The notes beneath the pieces are model-generated. The model saw nothing but the letters and a program-made list of their open reading frames with translations. It made no database searches and was not told the origin of the DNA. Below are positions 44,847 through 52,015 of a stretch of 64,000 nucleotides of DNA, piece by piece. A program made the position numbers and the translations under genes. How positions within the stretch are numbered: the first letter of the stretch is position 1; each line of letters starts with the position of its first letter. The stretch comes from Christensenella sp. UBA4263 (GTDB lineage: Bacteria > Bacillota > Clostridia > Christensenellales > Aristaeellaceae). The stretch lies in assembly GCA_002395225.1 (NCBI GenBank), contig DGWH01000134.1:105846-169845 (forward strand). The letters run 5' to 3'.

Positions 44847-46268
44847 ATGAAACGTGTTATATCTGCTGCAGTTGTGTTAAGTGCCCTCTTAACCGTGAGT
44901 GCACAGGCTCAGTCAACTTATGTCCCTGATTCCGGTTACCCGACAAACGGTACCGAAAATGTTACCTATACGTCTGGCAGCACCGCGGCAAATCCGTATC
45001 AGAACCAGATCGTAACCGAATCAGACCTGTATGCGGCAGATCAGTATCCGGATGAGAACGAAGATGATTCGGCTGTTCCCTATTCTGCTGCCTCATCTTT
45101 TTCTGCAGAGGGAACCGATTTCAGCAGCAGCGGATCAGCGGTTTCACTGCCTGGTGTCACGCCAAGCCCGCTTCCCATGTCAAGCCTTTCTGATTTTGGC
45201 AGCGGTTCCTCTGTGTCCTCTCAGAAGCCGGATGTTACGCCAAGCCCACTTCCCATGTCAGGCCTTTCTGGTTTTGGCGGCACATCCTCTGTGTCCTCGC
45301 AGAAGCCGGATGTCACGCCAAGTCCGCTTCCTTTGTCCAGCCTTGCCGCGTCTGCCAGTGCAACTGCGGCGTCGATCGCCGGCTCTGATAATGAGGAACT
45401 GTCGGAGCTGACGGAGGCGGCGAGTGAGGAAGATGCCGGAGATCCGCTTTACGACAGCACCAGGCAGTACATCGATAAACTTCGTTCCAGCGGTTTTTCC
45501 TGTACGTACAGAGGGAAACAGGGTCCCTCTTCAGAAGCGGTCTTTGCCTCTTTCAGCGGAAGCAATGTCACACTGAATACCATTGCCGTATTCTCGGATA
45601 CGGAAACAGACTGTATTCTGTATGTCCTTCGTTTTGTGGATTTCAACGGAAAAAATCCGGATCTGGTTTCCCCTCTTCTTGATGCCCTGAATGCGGATTA
45701 TCGTTTCGCCAAATTCTACTCTGCCCCGAATGGAACGGTTTCTGTCGCCCTTGATCTGCTCTTCTCCGGGAACAATGCCGGCGAGATCTGCTATGATGGT
45801 CTCCGCCGTCTTCTGAGCATCTGTGATGAATGCTATGAGGCCCTTGCCTCCTCGATTGAGGCCCTTCCGGATGAAGGCGAGGGAATCAGTGAATGGGATG
45901 ATTCTCAGGTGGATGAGACCGATTCAGGTGTCCAGCAGGGCATCTCTACGGCGTCTGTTCCTGTTCCTGATGCCGATCCGACCGTTCCGGTTTCCACTCC
46001 GTTCCCCTCTGGAAACACCAATGCGCAGACCTCTCAGAACGGACAGAGGAATGTCATTATGAAAGTAAAGATCCGCAATGGAGGCACGCTCAATGTTCGC
46101 GTAAAGCCTGATCAGAACAGCATTCTGGTTGGCACGGCCGAAGGCGGACGGATCTATGATTGCCTGAGCGTTGCGGATAATGGCTGGTATGAGATCATTC
46201 TTCCCAATGGAATGACGGGCTTCATCTCCGGCAAGCGGGTAACGGAGCTCAAACAGGGGGATGAATAA
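44847..46268 (+). CDS. Secreted repeat protein with YbjN-like and C-terminal SH3 domains
   Basis: A 473-residue exported protein. Signal peptide 1-21 (ending SAQA); a Ser/Thr/Pro-rich, low-complexity region to about 190 with 26-residue tandem repeats beginning VTPSPLPMS; a folded domain about 200-345 (RQYIDKLRSSGFSCTYR, then DALNADYRFAKFY) that resembles YbjN; a second Ser/Pro linker; and an SH3b domain about 405-468 (GGTLNVRVKPDQNS, GFISGKRV). It probably sits in or on the cell wall. GAAGGAG precedes the start. The YbjN assignment is by fold pattern only. Confidence 0.75.
   Translation: MKRVISAAVVLSALLTVSAQAQSTYVPDSGYPTNGTENVTYTSGSTAANPYQNQIVTESDLYAADQYPDENEDDSAVPYSAASSFSAEGTDFSSSGSAVSLPGVTPSPLPMSSLSDFGSGSSVSSQKPDVTPSPLPMSGLSGFGGTSSVSSQKPDVTPSPLPLSSLAASASATAASIAGSDNEELSELTEAASEEDAGDPLYDSTRQYIDKLRSSGFSCTYRGKQGPSSEAVFASFSGSNVTLNTIAVFSDTETDCILYVLRFVDFNGKNPDLVSPLLDALNADYRFAKFYSAPNGTVSVALDLLFSGNNAGEICYDGLRRLLSICDECYEALASSIEALPDEGEGISEWDDSQVDETDSGVQQGISTASVPVPDADPTVPVSTPFPSGNTNAQTSQNGQRNVIMKVKIRNGGTLNVRVKPDQNSILVGTAEGGRIYDCLSVADNGWYEIILPNGMTGFISGKRVTELKQGDE
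45156..45350 (+). repeat. 78-bp tandem repeats within the secreted protein gene
   Basis: Two full units (45156-45233, 45234-45311) and a partial third. Each encodes 26 residues starting VTPSPLP and containing SSVSSQKPD. The DNA copies are highly similar, so the array is young or kept homogeneous and could vary in copy number. Confidence 0.85.
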
Positions 46269-46398
46269 TTGTTAAGAAAATGTAACAATTCGAAATAACC
46301 CTTTCCATTTGGAACAGAATATGGTATCATGATACCAGAAGGCGGATCCCGGGTTAATAGATGAGGCCTGGAATAAGAACCGTCATCTGCATCGACTT

Positions 46399-46433
46399 AA
46401 AGCGGATTCCCTTCTGAGGGCATCCGCTTTTTT
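46399..46433 (+). terminator. Terminator downstream of the secreted repeat protein
   Basis: AAAGCGGAT-CCC pairs with GGG-ATCCGCTTT with one mismatch, then TTTTTT. It is 130 bases past the stop codon. A perfect 14-bp palindrome (GGTATCATGATACC) lies between, at 46323-46336. Confidence 0.8.
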
Positions 46434-46505
46434 GATGTGCCGGGACAATTCAGAGGGAATATTGCGGGCGATCGAACAGTGCCGAAGGGAAATACCGGTG
46501 ATACT

Positions 46506-46543
46506 GAAACAGGCGCCGAATCATCATTCAGCGCCCTGTTTTC
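46506..46543 (-). terminator. Hairpin after the anti-sigma gene
   Basis: AAACAGGCGC and GCGCCCTGTTT arms with one bulge and a further inner pairing. The U tract on the minus strand is weak. It sits directly after the stop codon. Confidence 0.5.
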
Positions 46544-46545
46544 GT

Positions 46546-47715
46546 TTAGGATTTCTTCTTCCTTCGTCTGATGACAAATATGGCACAAAGCAGGATGCAA
46601 ACACCGACAATCAGGTAAGGAAGCAGTGCAGCCAGGATAAGAACCATATTCTGCAGGGATTCCGAGAAGGAGGACAGGCCCAGCTCAAGAGCCGCGGATA
46701 AACGTTCGCCAAAGGTGAGCTCTCTGGTTTCAACCACTTCCTTCTTTTTCTCTTCTTTCAGGCTGATATCCACTTTCGAAAAATTAACCTGCTGATCGGT
46801 AGACTTAAGAGATGAAGTCAGGGAATCGATGTTGTATTGTATTTCGGCAATCTGTCGTTCAAGCTGCAGAAGATCTTCAAGCTTTTCAGAGGTGGTGACC
46901 AGATTCTGCAGACGTTCAAGCAGCATTTTCTGGGTTTTGAGACGGCTCTGGGTATCTCTGTAACTTTCCGTTCTGTCCTCTGCGGATTCATCCTGACGAA
47001 TGATTCGCCCCAGTTCCCCTGTCCGGCCGAGGAAGGTATCCAGCTTGTCAGACGGAATGCGAAGCGTCATTGAGGCAGACATCCCGCCGCTTTTTGAAAC
47101 GACGGAGGAACTGCTGACCCACCCGCCGTTTTCTTTGCACATCTGATGAATCAGGCTGAGACTTTTGTCAAATTCGGCCGTGCTGATGTCAATGGAGGCC
47201 GTACGGACAATTTTCCTCGTCTCATCTTCAAAGACGGAACCATTGGACGTCCCGGCTGTACTGGTCAGGGCCATTTCGCCCATGCTCATTTCAGGAATGT
47301 ATTCCTCGTAGGCTGCCTCTGGGGCAGCACGCATGCCTTCAGAGGCATAGTCCATCATCGGGGCGGCAGTCTGTTTGGACCGGATTTGCTGCGGAATGTT
47401 CCTGCCGCCGAGAAACAGGATAAACAGAACGAGAACGGCAGCTGCCGCCAAAAGCACACGGCGTCCTGATTTCGGCTTGACTGGTTTCTCTTTCTTCAGC
47501 TGCCGGACCCACTGTTCATGACAGTTCTGCGGCGCAGGCGGTGTTTCCTCCCGGTAATGATCCAATCCCGTCTGAACTGTTTCAGCCAGCTGACGCAGCC
47601 GAGCACATTTGGGACACTGCTGTTCATGTTTCCGCATGATTTCAAGATCTGACCGGTCTGCTTCGCCGGATTCAAACTTTTTCAGATACTTGCCGTATTC
47701 CGTGCAGTTCATCAT
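46546..47715 (-). CDS. Anti-sigma factor-like membrane protein with zinc-finger and DUF4349 domains
   Basis: A 389-residue membrane protein. Residues 1-45 hold a zinc-binding anti-sigma motif (Cys4, then HEQQCPKC). A first helix follows at about 86-103, then a long extracytoplasmic DUF4349 domain with KIVRTASIDISTAEFD and a coiled-coil (about 245-310), then a second helix near 360-383 and a basic tail. Such proteins hold an ECF sigma at the membrane until a signal is received. Its ATG overlaps the stop of the sigma gene, which fits a sigma/anti-sigma pair. Confidence 0.85.
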   Translation of the reverse strand: MMNCTEYGKYLKKFESGEADRSDLEIMRKHEQQCPKCARLRQLAETVQTGLDHYREETPPAPQNCHEQWVRQLKKEKPVKPKSGRRVLLAAAAVLVLFILFLGGRNIPQQIRSKQTAAPMMDYASEGMRAAPEAAYEEYIPEMSMGEMALTSTAGTSNGSVFEDETRKIVRTASIDISTAEFDKSLSLIHQMCKENGGWVSSSSVVSKSGGMSASMTLRIPSDKLDTFLGRTGELGRIIRQDESAEDRTESYRDTQSRLKTQKMLLERLQNLVTTSEKLEDLLQLERQIAEIQYNIDSLTSSLKSTDQQVNFSKVDISLKEEKKKEVVETRELTFGERLSAALELGLSSFSESLQNMVLILAALLPYLIVGVCILLCAIFVIRRRKKKS

Positions 47716-48275
47716 TTGCCCGCCTCCCCTTTCTCCTCAAGTATTCCGCGAAGATGTTCGCGCGCCCGCGCAATCCGGCTTTTGACCGTGCCGACGGGGA
47801 TCTCCAGTATTTCGGATATTTCAGTATAGCTTTTTTCCTCGACGGCAAACAGGACAAGCGTTACTTTCTGGTCCTCATCAAGTTTATTCAGGCCCTGGCG
47901 GATCCGCTCGTTGTTTTCTGTCTCAAGAACGCTGGATTCAGGCATCGTTCCGGTATCCGAGAGACAGACATCACCGGGAAAGTTCTCAACCAGTTCGATT
48001 CGGTCATTCTTCTTTTTCCGAAGGATATCCGTGCACGTATGAACGGCGATACGGTACATCCATGAACTGAAAGCCGCGTTCCCTCTGTATTGCCCGATTG
48101 ATTTCCATGTCTTGATCATGGTTAACTGCATGGCATCCTCTGCATCATGACGGTTGCCCATCAGGCGCCAGCAGACTCGCCAGATCATCTGTTCATGCGG
48201 TGTCACCAACTGTTCAAATGCCCAGCTGTCCCCGTGCTTTGCCCGAAACAGTGTGAGGTGATGAAGATTGTCCAT
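47712..48275 (-). CDS. ECF sigma factor (SigW/RpoE-like)
   Basis: A 187-residue sigma factor with region 2 (FEQLVTPHEQMIWRVCWRL, DAEDAMQLTMIKTWKSI, FSSWMYRIAVHTCTDILR) and region 4 (LDEDQKVTLVLFAVEEKSY, IPVGTVKSRIARAREHLR). I start at ATG 48275 with GAGGAGG upstream; the longer in-frame form lacks a site and covers the promoter. It is coupled to the membrane anti-sigma gene. An ECF-type promoter lies directly upstream, so it probably activates itself. Cell envelope stress is the usual input for this arrangement. Confidence 0.92.
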   Translation of the reverse strand: MDNLHHLTLFRAKHGDSWAFEQLVTPHEQMIWRVCWRLMGNRHDAEDAMQLTMIKTWKSIGQYRGNAAFSSWMYRIAVHTCTDILRKKKNDRIELVENFPGDVCLSDTGTMPESSVLETENNERIRQGLNKLDEDQKVTLVLFAVEEKSYTEISEILEIPVGTVKSRIARAREHLRGILEEKGEAGK

Positions 48276-48310
48276 CACAATTCCTCCTCTCAGGTCCTTT
48301 CTACTCATAT

Positions 48311-48336
48311 GACGAAATCTGATGAAGATTTGTTCC
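48311..48336 (-). promoter_or_regulatory. ECF-type autoregulatory promoter
   Basis: On the minus strand: GGAAC, 17-base spacer, CGTC, followed by ATA. This is the -35/-10 pattern of SigW/RpoE-class factors. It lies 36 bases before the sigma gene start. Confidence 0.7.
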
Positions 48337-48349
48337 CGGTTTCTCATAA

Positions 48350-48378
48350 AAAAAAGGAAACCGCCCTGCGGTTTCCTG
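48350..48378 (-). terminator. Terminator of the glycine-rich protein gene
   Basis: AGGAAACCGC and its complement around CCT, then an eight-base U tract on the minus strand. It isolates the gene from the sigma operon. Confidence 0.9.
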
Positions 48379-48386
48379 TCGAGATC

Positions 48387-48698
48387 TCAGAAGTGCCGGC
48401 CTGCACCGCCGCCCCGTGAATGACCTCCGCCAAAGCCTCCCAGTCCGCCAAAGCCGCCGCCGAAGCCACTGCCAAAGCTGCTGCCGAAGCCGCCGCCAAA
48501 GCCCCCGAAGGGCGAATGGAACGGACTGCTTCCGGACATAAACGGACCAAATCCGGAGTCCCAGCCAAAAATGTGCGGTCCGATGTCAAACAGGGACATC
48601 ATTCCCCACGGAAAGAAGAAACGGGTCCTTCTTTTCCGTTTGCCGGAACGGTCAGAAAAAACGACCAACAGAAAGAGAAGAAAAAGTATGTTCAACAT
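48387..48698 (-). CDS. Glycine-rich small membrane protein under manganese riboswitch control
   Basis: A 103-residue protein. One hydrophobic segment (residues 1-14) is followed by a strongly basic patch (SGKRKRRTRFFF), then a Gly/Phe/Ser-rich tail with GGFGGGFG-type repeats ending GGGHSRGGGAGRHF. I know no functional family with this composition. The start has AAAGGAGG. A strong terminator follows, and a manganese-type riboswitch with its own promoter and terminator precedes it, so expression should rise with Mn(II). It could be a membrane-bound metal buffer, a membrane-protein modulator or a surface protein; none of these is proved by the sequence. Confidence 0.75.
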   Translation of the reverse strand: MLNILFLLFLLVVFSDRSGKRKRRTRFFFPWGMMSLFDIGPHIFGWDSGFGPFMSGSSPFHSPFGGFGGGFGSSFGSGFGGGFGGLGGFGGGHSRGGGAGRHF

Positions 48699-48747
48699 GT
48701 TTGTGCCTCCTTTTCAACCAAACACTACCGCTTCGCTGATCAGGATA

Positions 48748-48787
48748 CAAAAAAGACTTGTACCATGATCAGTCATGTACAAGTCTT
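48748..48787 (-). terminator. Riboswitch expression-platform terminator
   Basis: AAGACTTGTAC pairs with GTACAAGTCTT around a 13-base loop, followed on the minus strand by TTTTTTG. Its upstream arm shares the CTTGTAC bases needed for the closing stem of the aptamer, so the two structures exclude each other. Metal binding should block termination (an ON switch). Confidence 0.8.
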
Positions 48788-48875
48788 GCCTTTTCATTTG
48801 GACCGGATGCCAAACGGCATCGGATGACGGTTTCCAAACCCACCTCTCGGTGTCTGGCTACTCCCCTGTTACGTG
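48775..48875 (-). ncRNA. yybP-ykoY manganese riboswitch
   Basis: Read on the minus strand it contains the hallmark AGGGGAGTAGCC loop, a short hairpin ACACCGAGAGGTG, then CCGTCATCCG, a GATGCC/GGCATC hairpin, CCGG and finally GGCAAGAC. These blocks and their order match the L. lactis/B. subtilis Mn(II) aptamer (GGGGAGUAGC, CGUCA-UUCG, CCGG, GCAAGAC) as I remember it. The closing stem forms between GTAACAG and CTTGTAC. It stands between a perfect promoter and a terminator ahead of the glycine-rich protein gene. A covariance model search would confirm it. Confidence 0.88.
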
Positions 48876-48878
48876 TAT

Positions 48879-48907
48879 ATTCTATTTCAAAATGCAGAAA
48901 TTGTCAA
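48879..48907 (-). promoter_or_regulatory. Consensus sigma-A promoter of the riboswitch transcript
   Basis: On the minus strand: TTGACA, 17-base spacer, TAGAAT. Transcription would start a few bases before the aptamer. Confidence 0.8.
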
Positions 48908-48973
48908 CTGCTTTTTGAAATTTTTTTGTGCAGAGGAACTGCGAATCAGAAAACACGTGACCGTTTGAATCAA

Positions 48974-49516
48974 TCAGTAGTTCTCCGCGCGGACTTCAAA
49001 ATAGCTCTGCGGATGATTGCAGACCGGGCAGACTTCGGGTGCTTCCATTCCGACGACGATATGTCCGCAGTTTCTGCATTCCCAGATGGTTACGCCGGCT
49101 TTTTTGAATACTTCCATTGCTTCGACGTTCTGAAGAAGCTTGCGGTAACGTTCCTCATGCTGCTTTTCAATCGCGGCAACTCCGCGGAACTGCTTGGCCA
49201 GATCGGCAAATCCCTCTTCCTCTGCCTCACGGGCCATACGCTCATACATATCGGTCCACTCGGCATTTTCGCCCTCAGCGGCGTGAAGGAGATTGGCAGG
49301 CGTATCGCCAAGTTCACCCAGTGCCTTAAACCAGAGTTTCGCGTGCTCTTTTTCATTCTCCGCGGTTTTGAGGAAGATGGCCGCGATCTGCTCGTAGCCT
49401 GCTTTTTTGGCGGCGGAGGCAAAATAGGTATACTTGTTGCGTGCCATGGATTCGCCGGCAAACGCTTCCCACAGATTCTTTTCCGTTTTTGTTCCTGCGT
49501 ATTTGTTCTCAGCCAT
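48974..49516 (-). CDS. Rubrerythrin
   Basis: A 180-residue cytoplasmic di-iron peroxidase. The N-terminal four-helix domain has AFAGESMARNKYTYFA, ENEKEHAKLWF and AIEKQHEERYR (the Glu and His ligands). The C-terminal rubredoxin domain has CRNCG and CPVCNHPQ. It reduces hydrogen peroxide in anaerobes. The start at 49516 has AAAGGGG nine bases upstream; a longer in-frame reading lacks a site. It has its own promoter and lies just upstream of the manganese riboswitch unit, an arrangement that could reflect shared oxidative-stress physiology. Confidence 0.95.
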   Translation of the reverse strand: MAENKYAGTKTEKNLWEAFAGESMARNKYTYFASAAKKAGYEQIAAIFLKTAENEKEHAKLWFKALGELGDTPANLLHAAEGENAEWTDMYERMAREAEEEGFADLAKQFRGVAAIEKQHEERYRKLLQNVEAMEVFKKAGVTIWECRNCGHIVVGMEAPEVCPVCNHPQSYFEVRAENY

Positions 49517-49619
49517 TTGATATACCCCTTTCGGCAAACTGCCACTGTAAAATGTCCGGTTCCAAACGGGAATGTCCATGTTCCGGATGATTTATGCCGG
49601 GCATTCCCTCGCCGGAGTC

Positions 49620-49648
49620 ATTGTATGATGGAATGAAGGTTCTGTCAA
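49620..49648 (-). promoter_or_regulatory. Sigma-A promoter for rubrerythrin
   Basis: On the minus strand: TTGACA, 17-base spacer, TACAAT, with about 100 bases of leader. I saw no clear PerR-type box. Confidence 0.65.
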
Positions 49649-49678
49649 ATTCTTTTTTTTTGGAATGAGGTTGATGCG

Positions 49679-50422
49679 ATGCTGATCTGGATAATCATTC
49701 TGTTTTCCGTCATTTCGAATGCCTTCTTTCTGGGCTTTCGCTATGCCAGACGGATTGAAAACAAGCTGGATGTTCCCCGTGCCGGAAAACGGCATCTCTA
49801 CTGTCTGGGAGACGGGATTACCTATGGTGTCGGCGTCCTGAATAACCGCCGGGCATTCGCCTGGCCGTATCAGCTTGAGGCGTCTCTTGGAGCCGGATGG
49901 CAGGTCATTAATTACGGAACGGAGGATGCCACGCTTCTGGAGGGCAAAAACGCGCTGCAGTCCGGGCGGACATTTCAGGTGCTGTCACAGGTAAAGGAAC
50001 CGAGTGTTCTGCTGATGATCGGGACCAACGATTCAAAACTGGGCATCTGGAATGAACGAAGATTTGAAGCGGCGTTTGACGATTTTCTGGTCCGTCTGGC
50101 CGAACACTGCCGGGAGCTGATTGTTCTTCTGCCAATTTCCGTCCAGGCACCCAGAATTCCCATGAAAACGGAAATCCGGGCGGAGATTGTTGGGCAGATT
50201 GTGCAGATCGAGCGCAGCATCTGTCAGTCAAGGCAGATCCCTTTCCTGGATCTGTTTCATCTCTCGGAAAATCATCCGGAATGGTACGCCAATGACGGAA
50301 TTCATCTGAACCAGCAGGGAAACAGAAAAATCTCAGACTGGATTTATGAGGAAATCCAGCATTCCGGCCTGCTCAAAGGTTCCGGTGCCCTGCGGGAAAC
50401 GGATCCGGAGGTTAATGCCTGA
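49679..50422 (+). CDS. Membrane-anchored SGNH-fold protein lacking the catalytic serine
   Basis: A 247-residue protein with an N-terminal anchor (residues 2-19) and an SGNH/GDSL-hydrolase fold. Block I reads YCLGDGITYG, with Gly46 in place of the nucleophilic Ser of GDSIT. Block III GTNDSK and block V NDGIHLN, with the Asp and His, are intact. The codon is GGG, two changes from most serine codons except AGC/AGT, so it is not a simple ambiguity of reading. It may be a pseudo-enzyme that binds acylated glycans or lipids. GAGG lies nine bases before the start. Its end overlaps the converging MATE gene by 11 bases. Confidence 0.82.
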   Translation: MLIWIIILFSVISNAFFLGFRYARRIENKLDVPRAGKRHLYCLGDGITYGVGVLNNRRAFAWPYQLEASLGAGWQVINYGTEDATLLEGKNALQSGRTFQVLSQVKEPSVLLMIGTNDSKLGIWNERRFEAAFDDFLVRLAEHCRELIVLLPISVQAPRIPMKTEIRAEIVGQIVQIERSICQSRQIPFLDLFHLSENHPEWYANDGIHLNQQGNRKISDWIYEEIQHSGLLKGSGALRETDPEVNA

Positions 50423-51776
50423 AATCCCGGGTCAGGTTCCGGATCCAGGTTCCTTTCCGATAATGACGCAAAGCAAACGGCATTTTGACAAACTCATCCG
50501 TGCACATCATCAGATAGACAAGGATGGGCGGAAAGTGAAAGACAAAGGCGCTGATCAGGCCGATGGGCACCGCATATCCCCACATGGTGAGGAAATCGAG
50601 ACGCAGCCCGTATCTGGAATCACCGCCGCACCGGAAGAAAGAGGCAATCAGCAGTGTGTTAATCAGCTGACCGATCTGGTAGACACTGGAAATGAGGAGC
50701 ATGGTCCGCAGATAGCCGGAGGCGGTGTTCGAGATCTTTACAAGACCGGAAATCAGCGGACTCAGTGTGATCAGGACAACAGCACCAGCAAGTCCGGTTA
50801 GAAAAGTGACGGTCAGAAGGTGCGATGCATCCCCACGTGCCTGCTCGTATTTTTTCTGGCCGATTTCCCGGCCGAGCATGATGGATGAAGCGGAGGAAAT
50901 GCCAAACCCGACGGTCGTAACAAGCTCACGGACCACCGATACCACGGAGTTGGCGGCCACAATGTCGGTTCCAAGGCGGCCCATGATCATGGAATTGACG
51001 CTGTATGCCAGCCCCCACAGACAGTCATTGACAAAGGCGGGAATGCAATACCGAAAGAAATCACTGACCAGTACACGCGGAATGGAAAAAAGTGCACGGA
51101 AACCCTTCGGAAGAAGCGTTTGCCTCAGGTAATGGATAAGACAGATGAGGAATTCAGTGCCCCGTGAAATGGACGTGGCCAGTGCTGCACCGCGAATGCC
51201 CAGAGCAGGAAGGCCGAACAGGCCAAAAATGAGGACCGCGTTTAACAGGACGTTCAGAGTGAGCGTAAAGGCAGATACCAGCGTTGAAAGCGTGACCCGC
51301 TCGCAGCTTCTCATCACCGCCAGATACGGCTGTGTCAAGCCGGCAAACAGATAGGAAAAAGCGACGAAACGAAGATAATTCGCGCCGGCCGCGATCAGTT
51401 CCGGATCGTTGGTCCAGACGCGCATCAGGGTGGTCGGGAAAAACAATGCCATGAAAGCGGCAAAGAAAGAGAACAGAATGGAGATCAGGAGACCGATTCC
51501 CAGAATTCGGGAGATGGTTGCGCAGTCCTTTTTCCCCCAGTACTGAGAGACCAGGATCGTCAGTGCGGAGGAAAGGCCATAGAAAACAGTAAACAGCAGA
51601 AACATGACCTGCCCGGCAAGCGATGATGCGGAGATGGATACCTGATCCACCCGCCCCAGCATGATGACATCTGCCAGACTGACCGAGGCGGAAATGAGAT
51701 TCTGGACGACGATTGGCGCAAGCAGGACAAGCAGCTCGTGCCGGAAGCCTTTTCTGAAACGGAACGGTAGATTCAT
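50412..51776 (-). CDS. MATE family efflux transporter, second copy
   Basis: A 454-residue, twelve-helix membrane protein. The N-terminal LAPIVVQNLISASVSLADVIMLG and the segment GLSSALTILVSQYWGKKD identify the family. It is only distantly similar to the MATE pump at 15211. The start codon has AAGGAG, which lies at the very edge of an 84-bp repeat array upstream. The substrate is unknown. Confidence 0.92.
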   Translation of the reverse strand: MNLPFRFRKGFRHELLVLLAPIVVQNLISASVSLADVIMLGRVDQVSISASSLAGQVMFLLFTVFYGLSSALTILVSQYWGKKDCATISRILGIGLLISILFSFFAAFMALFFPTTLMRVWTNDPELIAAGANYLRFVAFSYLFAGLTQPYLAVMRSCERVTLSTLVSAFTLTLNVLLNAVLIFGLFGLPALGIRGAALATSISRGTEFLICLIHYLRQTLLPKGFRALFSIPRVLVSDFFRYCIPAFVNDCLWGLAYSVNSMIMGRLGTDIVAANSVVSVVRELVTTVGFGISSASSIMLGREIGQKKYEQARGDASHLLTVTFLTGLAGAVVLITLSPLISGLVKISNTASGYLRTMLLISSVYQIGQLINTLLIASFFRCGGDSRYGLRLDFLTMWGYAVPIGLISAFVFHFPPILVYLMMCTDEFVKMPFALRHYRKGTWIRNLTRDFRH

Positions 51777-51786
51777 TCTTGCTCCT

Positions 51787-52015
51787 TATGTGCTGCAGGG
51801 TGATCTTACGGTACCGATGCATTTTCGGTCCTCATGCGCTGACAAACCGACGCGAAGCGTCGGGCCCTCATATGTGCTGCAGCCCGGTCTTACGGCACCG
51901 CTGTATTTTCGGTCCTCATACGCTGACAAACCGACGCGAAGCGTCGGGCCCTCATATGTGCGCTGCAGCCCGGTCTTAGGACACCGCTGCATTTCCGGTG
52001 CGTATCTTTGACAGG
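51787..52015. repeat. 84-bp tandem repeat array, 2.7 units
   Basis: Units at 51787-51870, 51871-51954 and a diverged partial at 51955-52015. The first two differ at few positions. Each unit carries a 7-bp hairpin CCGACGC-GAA-GCGTCGG followed by GGCCCTCATATGTG. The array fills the whole gap between the MATE and AAA ATPase genes. No spacers are present, so it is not CRISPR. In-frame reading gives only a spurious repeated peptide. Confidence 0.85.

Noticed and set aside
51661..52011. Small plus-strand frame with a repeated peptide
   Set aside because: The repetition only reflects the 84-bp DNA repeats; there is no ribosome binding site.
51787..52015. CRISPR array
   Set aside because: Units are 84 bases, directly adjoining, with no unique spacers and no cas genes.
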